Assembly: GCA_019351995.1 (NCBI GenBank)
Contig: JABBOD010000001.1
Coordinates: 104,120 to 168,119, forward strand
Reading direction: 5' to 3'
DNA length: 64,000 nucleotides
From: Acidobacteriota bacterium
GTDB lineage: Bacteria; Actinomycetota; Actinomycetes; Actinomycetales; Microbacteriaceae
Every line of letters begins with the position of its first letter. Position 1 is the first letter of the stretch. The notes under the pieces were generated by a model. That model was not told the DNA's origin and ran no database searches. It saw only the letters and a program-made list of their open reading frames with translations. The translations under genes were made by a program, and so were the position numbers. Shown piece by piece: positions 1 through 8,698 of the stretch.

Positions 1-619
1 CTTCGGCGTCACGGCGAGCCAGAAGATCGACACGGCAACGGGCGTCGTGGTCCCTCCGTCACTGGTGGGCAAGAAAGGCGTCGCGGCCACCAACTACAAC
101 GCGGCCATTGTCCAGCTGGCGACGCTGAACTCGGTGAAGAACTCGATCGCCACCGCCCTGCAAGCAAAGGGGCTCGCATCGAACGTCTCCATGTCGATCA
201 CCAGCGACGGTCTGACCATCAGCCTGGTCGGCGCCTCGTCGTACTTCGCCGGAAACAGTGCGGTGCTGCAGCCCGCGACGGAGAGCATCCTGAACGTGAT
301 CGGGCCGGTGCTGACGACGATCCCCAACCAGGTCTCCATCCAGGGCCACGCCGACAACACGCCAAGCGAAGCGCCGTATCCGACGAACTGGGACCTTGCG
401 GCGGCCCGCTCGACGGGGGTGCTCAAGTATCTGGTGTCGGCCACGGCGGTCCCCGAGGCCAGGATCTACTCCTCCTCGTACGGCTCGGCGCGTCCCCTGA
501 CTCCCGGTATGCCCCCCGATCAGTGGCCGCTCAACCGACGGGTCGATATCGTCGTGCTCTCGTCCGCCACCAACGACGTCAAGTCGGTGATGGCCTCGAT
601 CCTCGCCGCACAGAAATAG
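1..619 (+). CDS. motB: Flagellar motor protein MotB, C-terminal part (5' truncated)
   Basis: The reading frame is open from base 2, so the N-terminal membrane segment and plug lie outside the window. The visible about 205 residues carry an OmpA/MotB peptidoglycan-binding domain: a beta start (SITSDGLTISLVG), the segment around SIQGHADNTP that matches the conserved GHTD-type peptidoglycan-binding loop, and a closing NRRVDIVVL motif. In the stator, MotB anchors the MotA4B2 proton channel to the cell wall. It is followed 38 nt later by fliM in the same direction, so it opens or continues the flagellar operon. The family assignment is firm; a general OmpA-family protein is unlikely in this context. 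Confidence 0.93.
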   Translation, partial: FGVTASQKIDTATGVVVPPSLVGKKGVAATNYNAAIVQLATLNSVKNSIATALQAKGLASNVSMSITSDGLTISLVGASSYFAGNSAVLQPATESILNVIGPVLTTIPNQVSIQGHADNTPSEAPYPTNWDLAAARSTGVLKYLVSATAVPEARIYSSSYGSARPLTPGMPPDQWPLNRRVDIVVLSSATNDVKSVMASILAAQK

Positions 620-656
620 CGATGCGCGCCTAACCGCCCGGCAGGTCGAGCCGATA

Positions 657-1562
657 GTGCTGGACATGACGGTTCAGGTTTCGGGCGATACGGATGTGCG
701 CCCCGGGGCGACGCCGACGATCGAGGTCTACGACTTCCAGCGTCCGACGACGCTCGGCCGTGAGCGCATGCAGGCTCTCACCCTGGGGCTCGACAACTTT
801 TCTCGGCAGTGGGGGACCCAACTCACCGCAATGACCCACTCCGTCGCTCACGTGCGGATGGAGTCCATCGGTGTCGAGCGCTACGGCGAATACGTCGAGA
901 GTCTTCCGGAACAAACCACGATGGTCATCGTGCAGGTTGCGGAGCAGAGCGGCCGCGCCGTGCTGCAGTTCGCGCAGGACACCGCCCTCGGGTGGGTCGG
1001 CCGGATGCTCGGCGGTACTGCCAAACTCGTGCCGCCGGCGCGCGCCTTCACCCCGATCGAAGGCACCGTCCTCGGGCGCATGCTCGGCTACCTCCTCGAA
1101 GACCTCTCGTACTCTCTCGACAAGCTCATCGACGGCCCGCTCAGCGTTGACAGCATCCAGTTCAGCTCGCAGACCGCGCAGGCGGCCGGAGCCGGTCAGT
1201 TCATGCTCGTGGCGCGCTTCGTGATCGCCCTGGGAGACACCGTGGCCCCGACCACGCTCGCGATCCCGCTCGACAGCCTGGCCGACTCCGAGGCAAGCAG
1301 CCGCAGGAGGTTCGCGTCGAGTCAGCGCACCACCGTGCAACTCGCGCCCGTTCCGGTGTCGGTCGCCCTGCGCCTCGCCCCCGCGGTGGTCGGCCCGTCC
1401 TACGTTCTCGGGCTCGCCGAGGGCGATCTGATCCGGCTCCCCCACCTGCAAAGCCGTCCCTTGGACGTCGTCGTCGACGACGTCATCATCGCAGGAGCGG
1501 CGGTGGGCGCGAACGCGTCCCGGTTGGCCTGCGTCATCGTCTCTCTGGAGGAGCACTCGTGA
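657..1562 (+). CDS. fliM: Flagellar motor switch protein FliM
   Basis: FliM forms the middle of the C-ring rotor that sets rotation direction. The 301-residue product has the family's YDFQRPTTLGRERMQAL entry motif near residues 25-42, a CheC-like middle domain, and a C-terminal SpoA domain (about residues 225-295). The start is GTG at 657, or ATG at 666; neither has a strong ribosome site. The stop overlaps the fliN GTG by 4 nt. Oddity: only about 25 residues precede the YDF motif, and the usual N-terminal CheY-P docking motif (LSQxEIDALL type) is not visible. FliM assignment is secure from sequence and context. Confidence 0.93.
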   Translation: MLDMTVQVSGDTDVRPGATPTIEVYDFQRPTTLGRERMQALTLGLDNFSRQWGTQLTAMTHSVAHVRMESIGVERYGEYVESLPEQTTMVIVQVAEQSGRAVLQFAQDTALGWVGRMLGGTAKLVPPARAFTPIEGTVLGRMLGYLLEDLSYSLDKLIDGPLSVDSIQFSSQTAQAAGAGQFMLVARFVIALGDTVAPTTLAIPLDSLADSEASSRRRFASSQRTTVQLAPVPVSVALRLAPAVVGPSYVLGLAEGDLIRLPHLQSRPLDVVVDDVIIAGAAVGANASRLACVIVSLEEHS

Positions 1563-2290
1563 CAACTGCAACCAAGACCCGTCGGCCGGCCGTGGTGGAC
1601 TTGCCGCAGAGCGCGGTCAAGGCGCTGATCCTGCACATGCCCGGAAGCGCCAAGCTGCGCGCGGTGGTCGTCGACGCGCCGTCGCCCCTGCCCCCGAGCG
1701 CACAGACCGCGATCATGGCGAGCTACGTCGGCGAGACCTCGGCTGACCTCGCTCTCGTGCTGTTGGACGCCGGCTTCCTGTCCAAGGCCTCGGGGTCTGA
1801 CAGCCGCGTCAAGCCCACCGACGTGATCGTGCCCGCCCTTCTCGAGAGCGCCTCCGTTCTGGGGGTCGGCGTGCTGAGCGACGCGCTCGAGGGCGATGCC
1901 TCCGCTCTCTTCGCGGACCCCGACTCCGGCATCTTCGAACTTCTCGCCGACGAGACGGTTCTGGGCTGGTACGTCATCCGCCTGCGCAGCAACGGTCTTC
2001 CCGGTGCCGAGCCATACACCGCGCCCCTGTCGACCGAGGGGCGGATGAGCCGTCTCAACGAGGTCGAGATGACCCTGACCGTGGAGATCGGACGCACCCG
2101 GATGCCGATCCGCACTGTCCTGAACCTCGAGGTCGGGGCGGTGGTCGAGCTCGATCGCGCGGTCGGAGCGCCCGCCGACATTCTGCTCAACGGCCGGCTG
2201 ATCGCGCACGGCGAGATCGTCGTGGTCGATCAGGAGTTCGCGGTGCGCGTCACCAGGATCCTCGACAACGCAGAGGTCACGGTCCGCTGA
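1559..2290 (+). CDS. fliN: Flagellar motor switch protein FliN, long form
   Basis: The last about 75 residues are a typical FliN SpoA domain (EMTLTVEIGRTRMPIR, then LNLEVGAVVELDRAVGAPADILLNG), the lower ring of the switch complex and the docking site for the FliH-FliI export ATPase. At 243 residues it is about twice a minimal FliN. The first about 160 residues look like a CheC/FliM-type regulatory fold, as in FliY, but I see no clear CheC catalytic motif, so phosphatase activity is not claimed. The GTG start overlaps the fliM stop by 4 nt, which implies translational coupling. Confidence 0.9.
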   Translation: MTTATKTRRPAVVDLPQSAVKALILHMPGSAKLRAVVVDAPSPLPPSAQTAIMASYVGETSADLALVLLDAGFLSKASGSDSRVKPTDVIVPALLESASVLGVGVLSDALEGDASALFADPDSGIFELLADETVLGWYVIRLRSNGLPGAEPYTAPLSTEGRMSRLNEVEMTLTVEIGRTRMPIRTVLNLEVGAVVELDRAVGAPADILLNGRLIAHGEIVVVDQEFAVRVTRILDNAEVTVR

Positions 2291-2794
2291 GTGGACTCGC
2301 TGCTGCTGGCGTTGCGCGCCCTTGTCGGACTGGGCGCGGTCATCGCCGTGATCTGGTTCCTGCGGCGACGCAACTCGAGCGCCGGCAAGGACCGTCGAGC
2401 GCGTAAGCCCCTCTCCGTCGTCGCGCGGCAGAACCTGGCCGCCAAGGTCAGCGTCGCCGTCGTCGACTTTGGCGGCAAGAGATTCCTCCTCGGCGTCAGC
2501 GAGCACGGGGTGACGGTCCTCCACGACTCCGAGCTGGAGCCAGTCGAGGAAACCGTGGACGAGCCGCTCGAGGGACGTCGGGCGATGCCGGACGGCTACA
2601 GCTCGGCGGAGTTTGCGCAGACACTGAGCGCCGCCGAGCAGGTCGCCGCCAGTGGCGTGCCGACTCCGGTGCGACTCGTGCGTGACCCGGCGATCGATGC
2701 CGCCTTCGCCGCCTCGTCGTCGCATCTGGCTGGCTCCTTGCTCTCCGCCGCGACCTGGAAGCAGGCCTGGTCGGCAATCCGGACGGGTCGCTGA
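2291..2794 (+). CDS. fliO: Flagellar biosynthetic protein FliO
   Basis: A 167-residue protein with one N-terminal membrane helix (about residues 4-23, ending in a basic stretch WFLRRRNSS) followed by a small cytoplasmic domain with the FliO-type pattern VSVAVVDFGGKRFLLGVSEHGVTVL. FliO is the poorly conserved chaperone for assembling the FliP ring of the export gate. The GTG start directly abuts the fliN stop and the gene end overlaps fliP by 1 nt. Position between fliN and fliP is as strong an argument as the sequence. Confidence 0.86.
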   Translation: MDSLLLALRALVGLGAVIAVIWFLRRRNSSAGKDRRARKPLSVVARQNLAAKVSVAVVDFGGKRFLLGVSEHGVTVLHDSELEPVEETVDEPLEGRRAMPDGYSSAEFAQTLSAAEQVAASGVPTPVRLVRDPAIDAAFAASSSHLAGSLLSAATWKQAWSAIRTGR

Positions 2795-3687
2795 TGTCGC
2801 ACACACTCGCCACCCGCCCGAACAGCCGAGGCAGCATCGGCCGCGGCTCAACCGGCACCGCGGGCGGTGGGAACAAGGTTGCTCGCCGCGTTGGCGTCGT
2901 GTCGGCGGTTGCGGTCGTCTCCGGTTTCGGGCTTGCGCTGCTCGGCCCCGCACTCTCCGCGTCGGCGATCACCGCACCGACGCCCGCACCGACGCCGACG
3001 TCTCCGTCGCTCAACGGGCTCATCCAGAGCACCCTCAACGGGCCGAACGGCACTCCGTCCGCCAGCGTCCTCGTCATCATCGGGATCACGCTGCTGTCGA
3101 TCGCGCCGTCCCTGATCCTCATGGTGTCCTCGTTCACGAAGATCTTCGTGGTGCTCGCGATGACGCGCAACGCGCTCGGCCTCCAGACCATTCCCCCCAA
3201 CCAGGTGCTCGCCGGGCTCGCACTCTTCATCTCGATCTTCATCATGTGGCCGGTCATCAGCAACATCAACGTCCACGCACTGCAGCCATACCTGAATGGT
3301 TCCCTCGACCTCCAGCACGCCATCACCCTCGCGGAGGTGCCGCTGCGGCACTTCATGGTCGCGAACACCCGCCAGGAGGATCTGGCCCTGATGACCCGCG
3401 CTGCCGGCCGCCCGAACCCCACGTCCCCTGAGACCGTGTCCCTGTCCACGCTGATCCCGGCCTTCATGATCTCCGAGCTGCGATCGGCCTTCATCATCGG
3501 TTTCGTCATCTTCATCCCCTTCCTGGTCGTCGACCTCGTGGTGTCGTCGTCCCTCATGGCGATGGGCATGATGATGCTCCCGCCGGTGATGGTGTCGTTG
3601 CCGTTCAAGATCCTGCTCTTCGTCCTCGTCGACGGATGGGGACTCCTCATCACCACGTTGGTCGGAAGTTACGGGGGGATCCATTGA
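2794..3687 (+). CDS. fliP: Flagellar export gate protein FliP
   Basis: FliP5 forms, with FliQ and FliR, the core channel of the flagellar type III secretion gate. The 297-residue product starts with an actinobacterial-type extended signal sequence (basic start, hydrophobic run to about residue 54), then four membrane segments with the family motifs TKIFVVLAMTRNALGLQ, PNQVLAGLALF and, near the end, a DGWGLL segment. ATG overlaps the fliO stop (TGATG). Length is longer than the usual about 245 because of the N-terminal extension. Confidence 0.95.
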   Translation: MSHTLATRPNSRGSIGRGSTGTAGGGNKVARRVGVVSAVAVVSGFGLALLGPALSASAITAPTPAPTPTSPSLNGLIQSTLNGPNGTPSASVLVIIGITLLSIAPSLILMVSSFTKIFVVLAMTRNALGLQTIPPNQVLAGLALFISIFIMWPVISNINVHALQPYLNGSLDLQHAITLAEVPLRHFMVANTRQEDLALMTRAAGRPNPTSPETVSLSTLIPAFMISELRSAFIIGFVIFIPFLVVDLVVSSSLMAMGMMMLPPVMVSLPFKILLFVLVDGWGLLITTLVGSYGGIH

Positions 3688-3956
3688 ACCCGTCCAGCAT
3701 CATCGACATCGGTGTTCAGGCGCTCTGGACCGCCGCCGAACTCGCCGCCCCCATCCTCATCACGGCGCTGGTGGTCGGCTTCACCATCTCGGTCTTCCAG
3801 TCGATCACGCAGATCCAGGAGACCAGCCTCTCCTTCGTCCCGAAAGCGGTGGCCGTCTCCATCGCGCTGATCATCTGCGGGCAGTGGATGATCGCGGTGC
3901 TCGTGCAGTTCACCACCAACCTGTTCCACCAGATCCCGAACCTGGTGGGCCACTGA
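3684..3956 (+). CDS. fliQ: Flagellar export gate protein FliQ
   Basis: A 90-residue protein with two membrane helices and the FliQ signature TISVFQSITQIQETSLSFVP. I chose the TTG at 3684 because it overlaps the fliP stop (TTGA), is preceded by the purine-rich site acgggggg, and gives the normal FliQ length. The in-frame ATG at 3636 would add 16 residues that are only shadow of fliP. FliQ packs four copies around the FliP-FliR core of the export gate. Confidence 0.94.
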   Translation: MNPSSIIDIGVQALWTAAELAAPILITALVVGFTISVFQSITQIQETSLSFVPKAVAVSIALIICGQWMIAVLVQFTTNLFHQIPNLVGH

Positions 3957-3957
3957 C

Positions 3958-4710
3958 ATGTCCCTGCTCGACTTCGGCTGGCTCGAGACGGTGCTCCTGG
4001 CGGGAGTCCGCATCGTCGCGTTCCTGATCGTCGCTCCGCCGTTTTCGCACGGCGCGCTCCCCACCCGGATCCGCGTCATGCTCGCTCTCGGACTCGCGAT
4101 CGCCGTCGCCCCGACGCTGCCAGGACAGCAGCCGCTCGACACCGGGGCATTCATCGAAACGATCGTCATGCAGGTGATCGTCGGACTCGCTCTCGGCTTC
4201 CTGATCCAGCTCGCTTTCGCGGCGCTGCAGTCGGCGGGCGGCCTGATCGACCTCTTCGGCGGATTCCAGCTGGCTCAGGGCTACGACCCGCAGTCGCTCG
4301 TCAACGGCGCGCAGTTCACCCGCCTCTTCCAGATCACCGCGATCGCGCTGCTGTTCACCACCAACGGGTATCAGATGGTCGTCGCCGGAATCACCCGCTC
4401 GTTCACCGCCATCCCGGTGGGCGGCATCCCCAACTTCTCGCTGACGGCGGAGGCGCTCATCCGAGGCTTCAGCCAGATGTTCCTCGCCTCGGTGCAGATC
4501 GCCGGACCGCTCATCCTGGTGCTCTTCCTCGCGGATGCCGGCCTGGGGCTGCTCACGCGGGTGGCGCCGGCACTCAACGCCTTCTCGCTCGGCTATCCGC
4601 TGAAGATCCTGATCACCATCTCCTTCGCCGGCGTCGTGTACGTGCTGCTTCCCGGTGTCGTCTCCTCTGTTCTGCAATCCGGAATGGGTCTGCTCGGGAG
4701 CGTTGGCTGA
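3958..4710 (+). CDS. fliR: Flagellar export gate protein FliR
   Basis: FliR is the single-copy closing subunit of the FliPQR export channel. The 250-residue product has five or six membrane helices and family-typical segments (RIVAFLIVAPPFSHGALP near the N-terminus; QSAGGLIDLFGGFQLAQGYDP near residue 90; GLLTRVAPALNAFSLGYPLK near residue 200). Its ATG lies 1 nt after the fliQ stop and its stop overlaps the flhB ATG by 1 nt, consistent with a single polycistronic unit. Confidence 0.95.
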   Translation: MSLLDFGWLETVLLAGVRIVAFLIVAPPFSHGALPTRIRVMLALGLAIAVAPTLPGQQPLDTGAFIETIVMQVIVGLALGFLIQLAFAALQSAGGLIDLFGGFQLAQGYDPQSLVNGAQFTRLFQITAIALLFTTNGYQMVVAGITRSFTAIPVGGIPNFSLTAEALIRGFSQMFLASVQIAGPLILVLFLADAGLGLLTRVAPALNAFSLGYPLKILITISFAGVVYVLLPGVVSSVLQSGMGLLGSVG

Positions 4711-5798
4711 TGGCCGATTCGCAGGAACGCACCGAGGATGCGACCGAGAAACGTCGCAAGGAGGTCCGCCGCAAGGGCGAGCTGTCCAGTTCGAAGGATC
4801 TGGGCGCGTGGCTGTCGGTGGCGGCCGCCGCCGCCGCGATGCCCGGGCTGATCCAGGCCGTTGAATCCAACGCGCGGACCCAGTTCGCGCTGGTGGCGCA
4901 CGTCATTGCCCATCCGACACCGGCGAGCGCCCTGCAGGTACTCGACACGGGCATGGGCAGCATCATCCCGACGCTGGGGCCGCTTCTCGCCTCGGTCGTG
5001 ATCGCCATCGTCGCCGGCGCCGTGTTGCAGGGCGGTCCGCACATCAAGACCTTCTCGGTCTCGTTCAAGAGCTTCGATCCGATCGCCGGCGTCAAGCGCA
5101 TCTTCGGCACCCAGGCGTTGTGGGAGGGGGCGAAAGCCCTGCTCAAGACCGCCGTGGTCGGCCTGGTGCTCTTCAGCGTCGTGCAGAGCGTCGTGCCCCA
5201 GCTGATCGGCAGTGGCTTTCTCCCGCTCGACGAGGTCGTCGGCATCGCGCAGAAGAGCCTGACCGTGCTGATCGAGACGGCCATTCTCGCCGGTCTCGTG
5301 GTGGCGGGCTTCGACGTCATGGTCGTGCGACGCCGCAACCTCCAACGCATGCGGATGTCGAAGCGCGAGGTGAAAGACGAGAACAAGACCTCGGACGGCG
5401 ACCCGCTGGTGAAGAGTCAGCGCCGGGCGCTGGCCTTCGCGATGAGCCGTCGGCGCATGATGGACGCGGTTCGCACCGCCGACGTCGTCGTGCTCAACCC
5501 GACGCACATCGCGGTGGCCTTGAAGTACGAACCCGGCAAGTCCGCGCCACGTGTCGTGGCGAAGGGCGCCGACGAGGTTGCCGCCCGCATCCGCGAGAAC
5601 GCGAAGGAGCATCGCATCCCGATGGTGCACGACATCCCACTCGCCCGCACCCTCAACAAGATGTGCGAGGTCGGCGACGAGATCCCGCAGGAGCTCTACA
5701 GCGCCGTCGCCCAGGTGCTCGCCTTCGTCTTCGCCCTCAAGTCCCGCGGCGCCGGACATGGCGTCCACAAGCTCGCCGCCTCCACCGTGTTGGTCTGA
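4710..5798 (+). CDS. flhB: Flagellar export switch protein FlhB
   Basis: FlhB is the substrate-specificity switch of the flagellar exporter. The 362-residue product starts with the typical ERTEDATEKRRKEVRRKGE, has four membrane segments, and carries the self-cleavage site N-P-T-H at residues 263-266 (context VVLNPTHIAVALKY). Cleavage between N and P is expected to change specificity from rod-hook to filament proteins. The C-terminal cytoplasmic tail follows. ATG overlaps the fliR stop; flhA follows after 16 nt. Confidence 0.96.
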   Translation: MADSQERTEDATEKRRKEVRRKGELSSSKDLGAWLSVAAAAAAMPGLIQAVESNARTQFALVAHVIAHPTPASALQVLDTGMGSIIPTLGPLLASVVIAIVAGAVLQGGPHIKTFSVSFKSFDPIAGVKRIFGTQALWEGAKALLKTAVVGLVLFSVVQSVVPQLIGSGFLPLDEVVGIAQKSLTVLIETAILAGLVVAGFDVMVVRRRNLQRMRMSKREVKDENKTSDGDPLVKSQRRALAFAMSRRRMMDAVRTADVVVLNPTHIAVALKYEPGKSAPRVVAKGADEVAARIRENAKEHRIPMVHDIPLARTLNKMCEVGDEIPQELYSAVAQVLAFVFALKSRGAGHGVHKLAASTVLV

Positions 5799-5814
5799 CA
5801 GCTAGGAATCCATC

Positions 5815-7860
5815 GTGAGAAAGAATCTGCCGACATACGCCGTCCCGGTCGGGGTGGTGGGCATCGTGCTGCTCCTGGTCGTTCCCGTCCCGGCCTGGAT
5901 GCTCGACATCCTGATCGTCGTCAACATCATGTTCGCGCTGCTCATCCTGCTGACCACGATGTTCGTCAAGAAGCCCCTCGACTTCTCGGTGTTCCCGTCG
6001 TTGCTCCTCGTCGCGACGCTGTTCCGACTCGGACTGAACGTGGCATCCACGCGGCTCGTGCTCAGCACCGGCTACGCGGGGCAGGTGATCGGCTCGCTCG
6101 GTCAGGTGGCGGTCGGCGGATCGTTGATCATCGGGGCGGTCATCTTCTTGATCCTCGTCGTCATTCAGTTCGTCGTGGTCACCAAGGGTGCCGAACGCGT
6201 GGCCGAGGTCGGCGCCCGCTTCACCCTGGATGCCATGCCGGGTAAGCAGATGGCGATCGACGCCGACCTGAACGCGGGCACCATCACGGAGGCCCAGGCA
6301 CGCCGACGCCGCGCCGAGGTCTCGGCCGAGGCCGACTTCTACGGCTCGATGGACGGCGCATCGAAGTTCGTCAAGGGTGATGCGATCGCGGGCATCGTGA
6401 TCATCATCATCAACATCATCGGCGGCATCGCGATCGGGATGTTCCAGAACGGCATGACCATCACGGACGCCGTCAACAAGTACACGTTGCTGACCATCGG
6501 TGACGGTCTGGTCAGCCAGATTCCCGCCCTTCTCATGGCGGTCTCCACGGGCATGATCGTGACCCGCTCGAACGTCGACGCCGACATGGGTTCCATGACA
6601 TCCGCCCAGTTGTCGCAGTCGCGAGTCGCGGTGCTGGTCGCGGGATGCGCGGCGATCGCGCTCGCCCTGATCCCCGGAATGCCGATTGTGCCGTTCATGG
6701 TCGTCGGTCTGAGCCTCATCGTGGCGTCGCGACGTATCGGCGCCCGGCAACGGCAGGAGGCCGCCGCCGGGGAGACCAGCAACACGGTGCCCGTTGCGAA
6801 CCCCGACAGCACCGAGAACCTGATCGAGCAGATGCGCGTGCACGCGCTCGAGGTGCAGCTCGCCCCCGACCTGGTGGAACTGGCGTCCGGGGCCGGCGAC
6901 GACCTGCTCTCGCGCGTGCGGGCGCTGCGCCGCCGGCTGGCGATGGAACTCGGCATGGTCGTCCCCCCGGTGCGCACCCGCGACAGCATCGATCTGCCGA
7001 TCTCCACCTATGTCATCAAGGTCGCCGGGACCGAGGTGGGCCGTGGCATCGCGCCCCCCGGCAAGGTCCTCGCCCTCGGCGACTCGCTCGACGCCCTGCC
7101 CGGCACTTCGACCGTCGACCCGGTGTTCGGCCTTCCCGGAAAGTGGATCCCGGCGGAGCTGCGCCACGGCGCCGAGCTCGGCGGCGCGACCGTGATCGAC
7201 CGGGCATCCGTGATCATCACCCACCTGTCGTCGGTGATCAGCAACAATGCGGCGCGCCTGCTGAGCCGTGAGGACGTACGCGTGCTCACGGACGGCGTCA
7301 AGTCGATCAACCCCTCGGCGGTGGACGAGCTGATCCCCTCGCTGCTGTCGCTCGCCGAGGTGCAGCGGGTGCTGCAGGGCCTGCTGTCAGAAGGCGTCCC
7401 GATCAACGACCTCTCGCGCATCTACGAGGCGCTTGCTCTGCGGGCCCGGACCTCCACCGACCCGGACGGCCTGATCGAGGCGGCTCGCGCGGCACTCGGT
7501 CCGGTGATCGCGGAGCGGCACCTCAAGGACTCCACCCTGCGGGTGATCATGATCGAGCCGCTGCTGGAGCAGGCGATGCTGGAAGGGCTTCGCGCCTCGG
7601 AGCAGGGACCGCAGATCGTGCTCGACCCCGATCGGCTGCAGGCGATGATGACGTCGCTCGCTCAGGCACGAACGGTCGCGGAGGCTGACGGCGATCCGGC
7701 CGTCATCGCGTGCGCCCCCGCGCTGCGCTCCGCCGTGCGCCGCCTGTTCGCGCCCAACCCGGGCGACCTGTCTGTGCTCTCCTACCTCGAGATCACCTCG
7801 GCGCGCCCGACGATCGAAACGGTGGGGGTGATCCGTGCCCTCGATCAGATTCCCGTTTGA
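5815..7860 (+). CDS. flhA: Flagellar export gate protein FlhA
   Basis: FlhA forms the nonameric proton-coupled ring of the export gate. The 681-residue product has eight membrane helices in the first about 310 residues, the highly conserved FHIPEP-like stretch DFSVFPSLLLVATLFRLGLN and TKGAERVAEVGARFTLDAMP, and a large cytoplasmic docking domain (about 340-681). The GTG start is preceded by the site aggaatcc. The 3' end overlaps the next gene by 26 nt, so expression of that gene is probably tied to flhA. Confidence 0.97.
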   Translation: MRKNLPTYAVPVGVVGIVLLLVVPVPAWMLDILIVVNIMFALLILLTTMFVKKPLDFSVFPSLLLVATLFRLGLNVASTRLVLSTGYAGQVIGSLGQVAVGGSLIIGAVIFLILVVIQFVVVTKGAERVAEVGARFTLDAMPGKQMAIDADLNAGTITEAQARRRRAEVSAEADFYGSMDGASKFVKGDAIAGIVIIIINIIGGIAIGMFQNGMTITDAVNKYTLLTIGDGLVSQIPALLMAVSTGMIVTRSNVDADMGSMTSAQLSQSRVAVLVAGCAAIALALIPGMPIVPFMVVGLSLIVASRRIGARQRQEAAAGETSNTVPVANPDSTENLIEQMRVHALEVQLAPDLVELASGAGDDLLSRVRALRRRLAMELGMVVPPVRTRDSIDLPISTYVIKVAGTEVGRGIAPPGKVLALGDSLDALPGTSTVDPVFGLPGKWIPAELRHGAELGGATVIDRASVIITHLSSVISNNAARLLSREDVRVLTDGVKSINPSAVDELIPSLLSLAEVQRVLQGLLSEGVPINDLSRIYEALALRARTSTDPDGLIEAARAALGPVIAERHLKDSTLRVIMIEPLLEQAMLEGLRASEQGPQIVLDPDRLQAMMTSLAQARTVAEADGDPAVIACAPALRSAVRRLFAPNPGDLSVLSYLEITSARPTIETVGVIRALDQIPV

Positions 7861-8689
7861 GGACCTGACACGGCAGGAACTCTCCGCTCGGATCCAGTCG
7901 AAGTTCGGGCCGTCCGCCCGTGTCGTTTCGGCGCAGGAAGTGCGGGTCGGCGGGGTGGGCGGCTTCTTCGCGCGCCGATACGTCGACGTCGTCGTGGATG
8001 TCCCCCCGGGCGCGGCGGCGATCGCGTCGGGCTCCGGCGCGGTGGGTCTCGCCGCCCTCCTCGAGGAAGCCGAACGGGCGGAACGAGCCGAGCGGAGGCC
8101 CTCCGGAGTACCCGTGATCCCCGTGGTGTCGACGCAAACCGAGGACTTCGCGCAGTTGATGGCGGAGTTGCGCTCGTATTCGGAGGTCCCCCGCGCCGGC
8201 CTTCTCCGAGGGGCCGGCGCCCCTGCGTTGCATGACACCGCCGGGGGAATCATCCTCTTCGTCGGACTCGGAGAGGACGCGCTGGTCGTTGCTCGATCGC
8301 TCGCCCGCACGGTGCCCTCCTCCGAGGTCCGGATGGGCGGCCGCATCCTCGGTGACGCGCTGCCCCGCGTCGACGACCGACGCCAGGCGGCCGCCTTCCG
8401 CGCGCAGTGCATCCAGAACGAATCCGTCGGGCTGCTGGCATGGGGGATCGGGCTCGGGGCAACGCAGGTTCAGTCCAGCCTCGCGATTTTGCATGCCATC
8501 GACGCGGATCAGATCTGGATCGTCGTCGACGTTTCCCGCAAACCCGCCGACACGGCGGCCTGGGTCGGCGCCGTGCGTGCGAGCGTGGCCGCCCAGGCGA
8601 TTGCGGTGCTGCACGGCGTCGAAACCGGAACCCCGGATACCGTCAACGAGCTCGGCCTGCCCGTCGGGTGGTCCGACACGGTGGGATAG
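7835..8689 (+). CDS. FlhF-like protein lacking the GTP-binding P-loop
   Basis: This 284-residue gene overlaps the flhA end by 26 nt, the usual place of flhF. The first about 60 residues resemble the FlhF N-terminal region, and residues 138-160 line up with the first strand and P-loop of the SRP-GTPase fold, but the glycine-lysine loop is replaced by G-L-G-E-D-A (144-149): no lysine, no Thr/Ser to bind GTP. The C-terminal part (VLHGVETGTPDTVNELGLPV) recalls the guanine-binding TKLDE region, also altered. I infer a GTPase-dead FlhF descendant retained for a structural role in flagellar placement or assembly; this is inference from distant similarity. GTG at 7835 has ggtgggggtg upstream. Confidence 0.6.
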   Translation: MPSIRFPFEDLTRQELSARIQSKFGPSARVVSAQEVRVGGVGGFFARRYVDVVVDVPPGAAAIASGSGAVGLAALLEEAERAERAERRPSGVPVIPVVSTQTEDFAQLMAELRSYSEVPRAGLLRGAGAPALHDTAGGIILFVGLGEDALVVARSLARTVPSSEVRMGGRILGDALPRVDDRRQAAAFRAQCIQNESVGLLAWGIGLGATQVQSSLAILHAIDADQIWIVVDVSRKPADTAAWVGAVRASVAAQAIAVLHGVETGTPDTVNELGLPVGWSDTVG

Positions 8690-8692
8690 GCT
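8687..8692 (+). promoter_or_regulatory. -10 box of a probable leaderless csrA promoter
   Basis: TAGGCT lies exactly 6 nt before the csrA GTG, placing the transcript start at or next to the start codon. No clear -35 box is seen. The same arrangement recurs at many genes in this window. Confidence 0.55.
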
Positions 8693-8698
8693 GACCGC

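Noticed and set aside
3636..3683. Longer FliQ from ATG 3636
   Set aside because: The extra 16 residues are out-of-frame fliP; the TTG at 3684 gives the family length and a coupled overlap.
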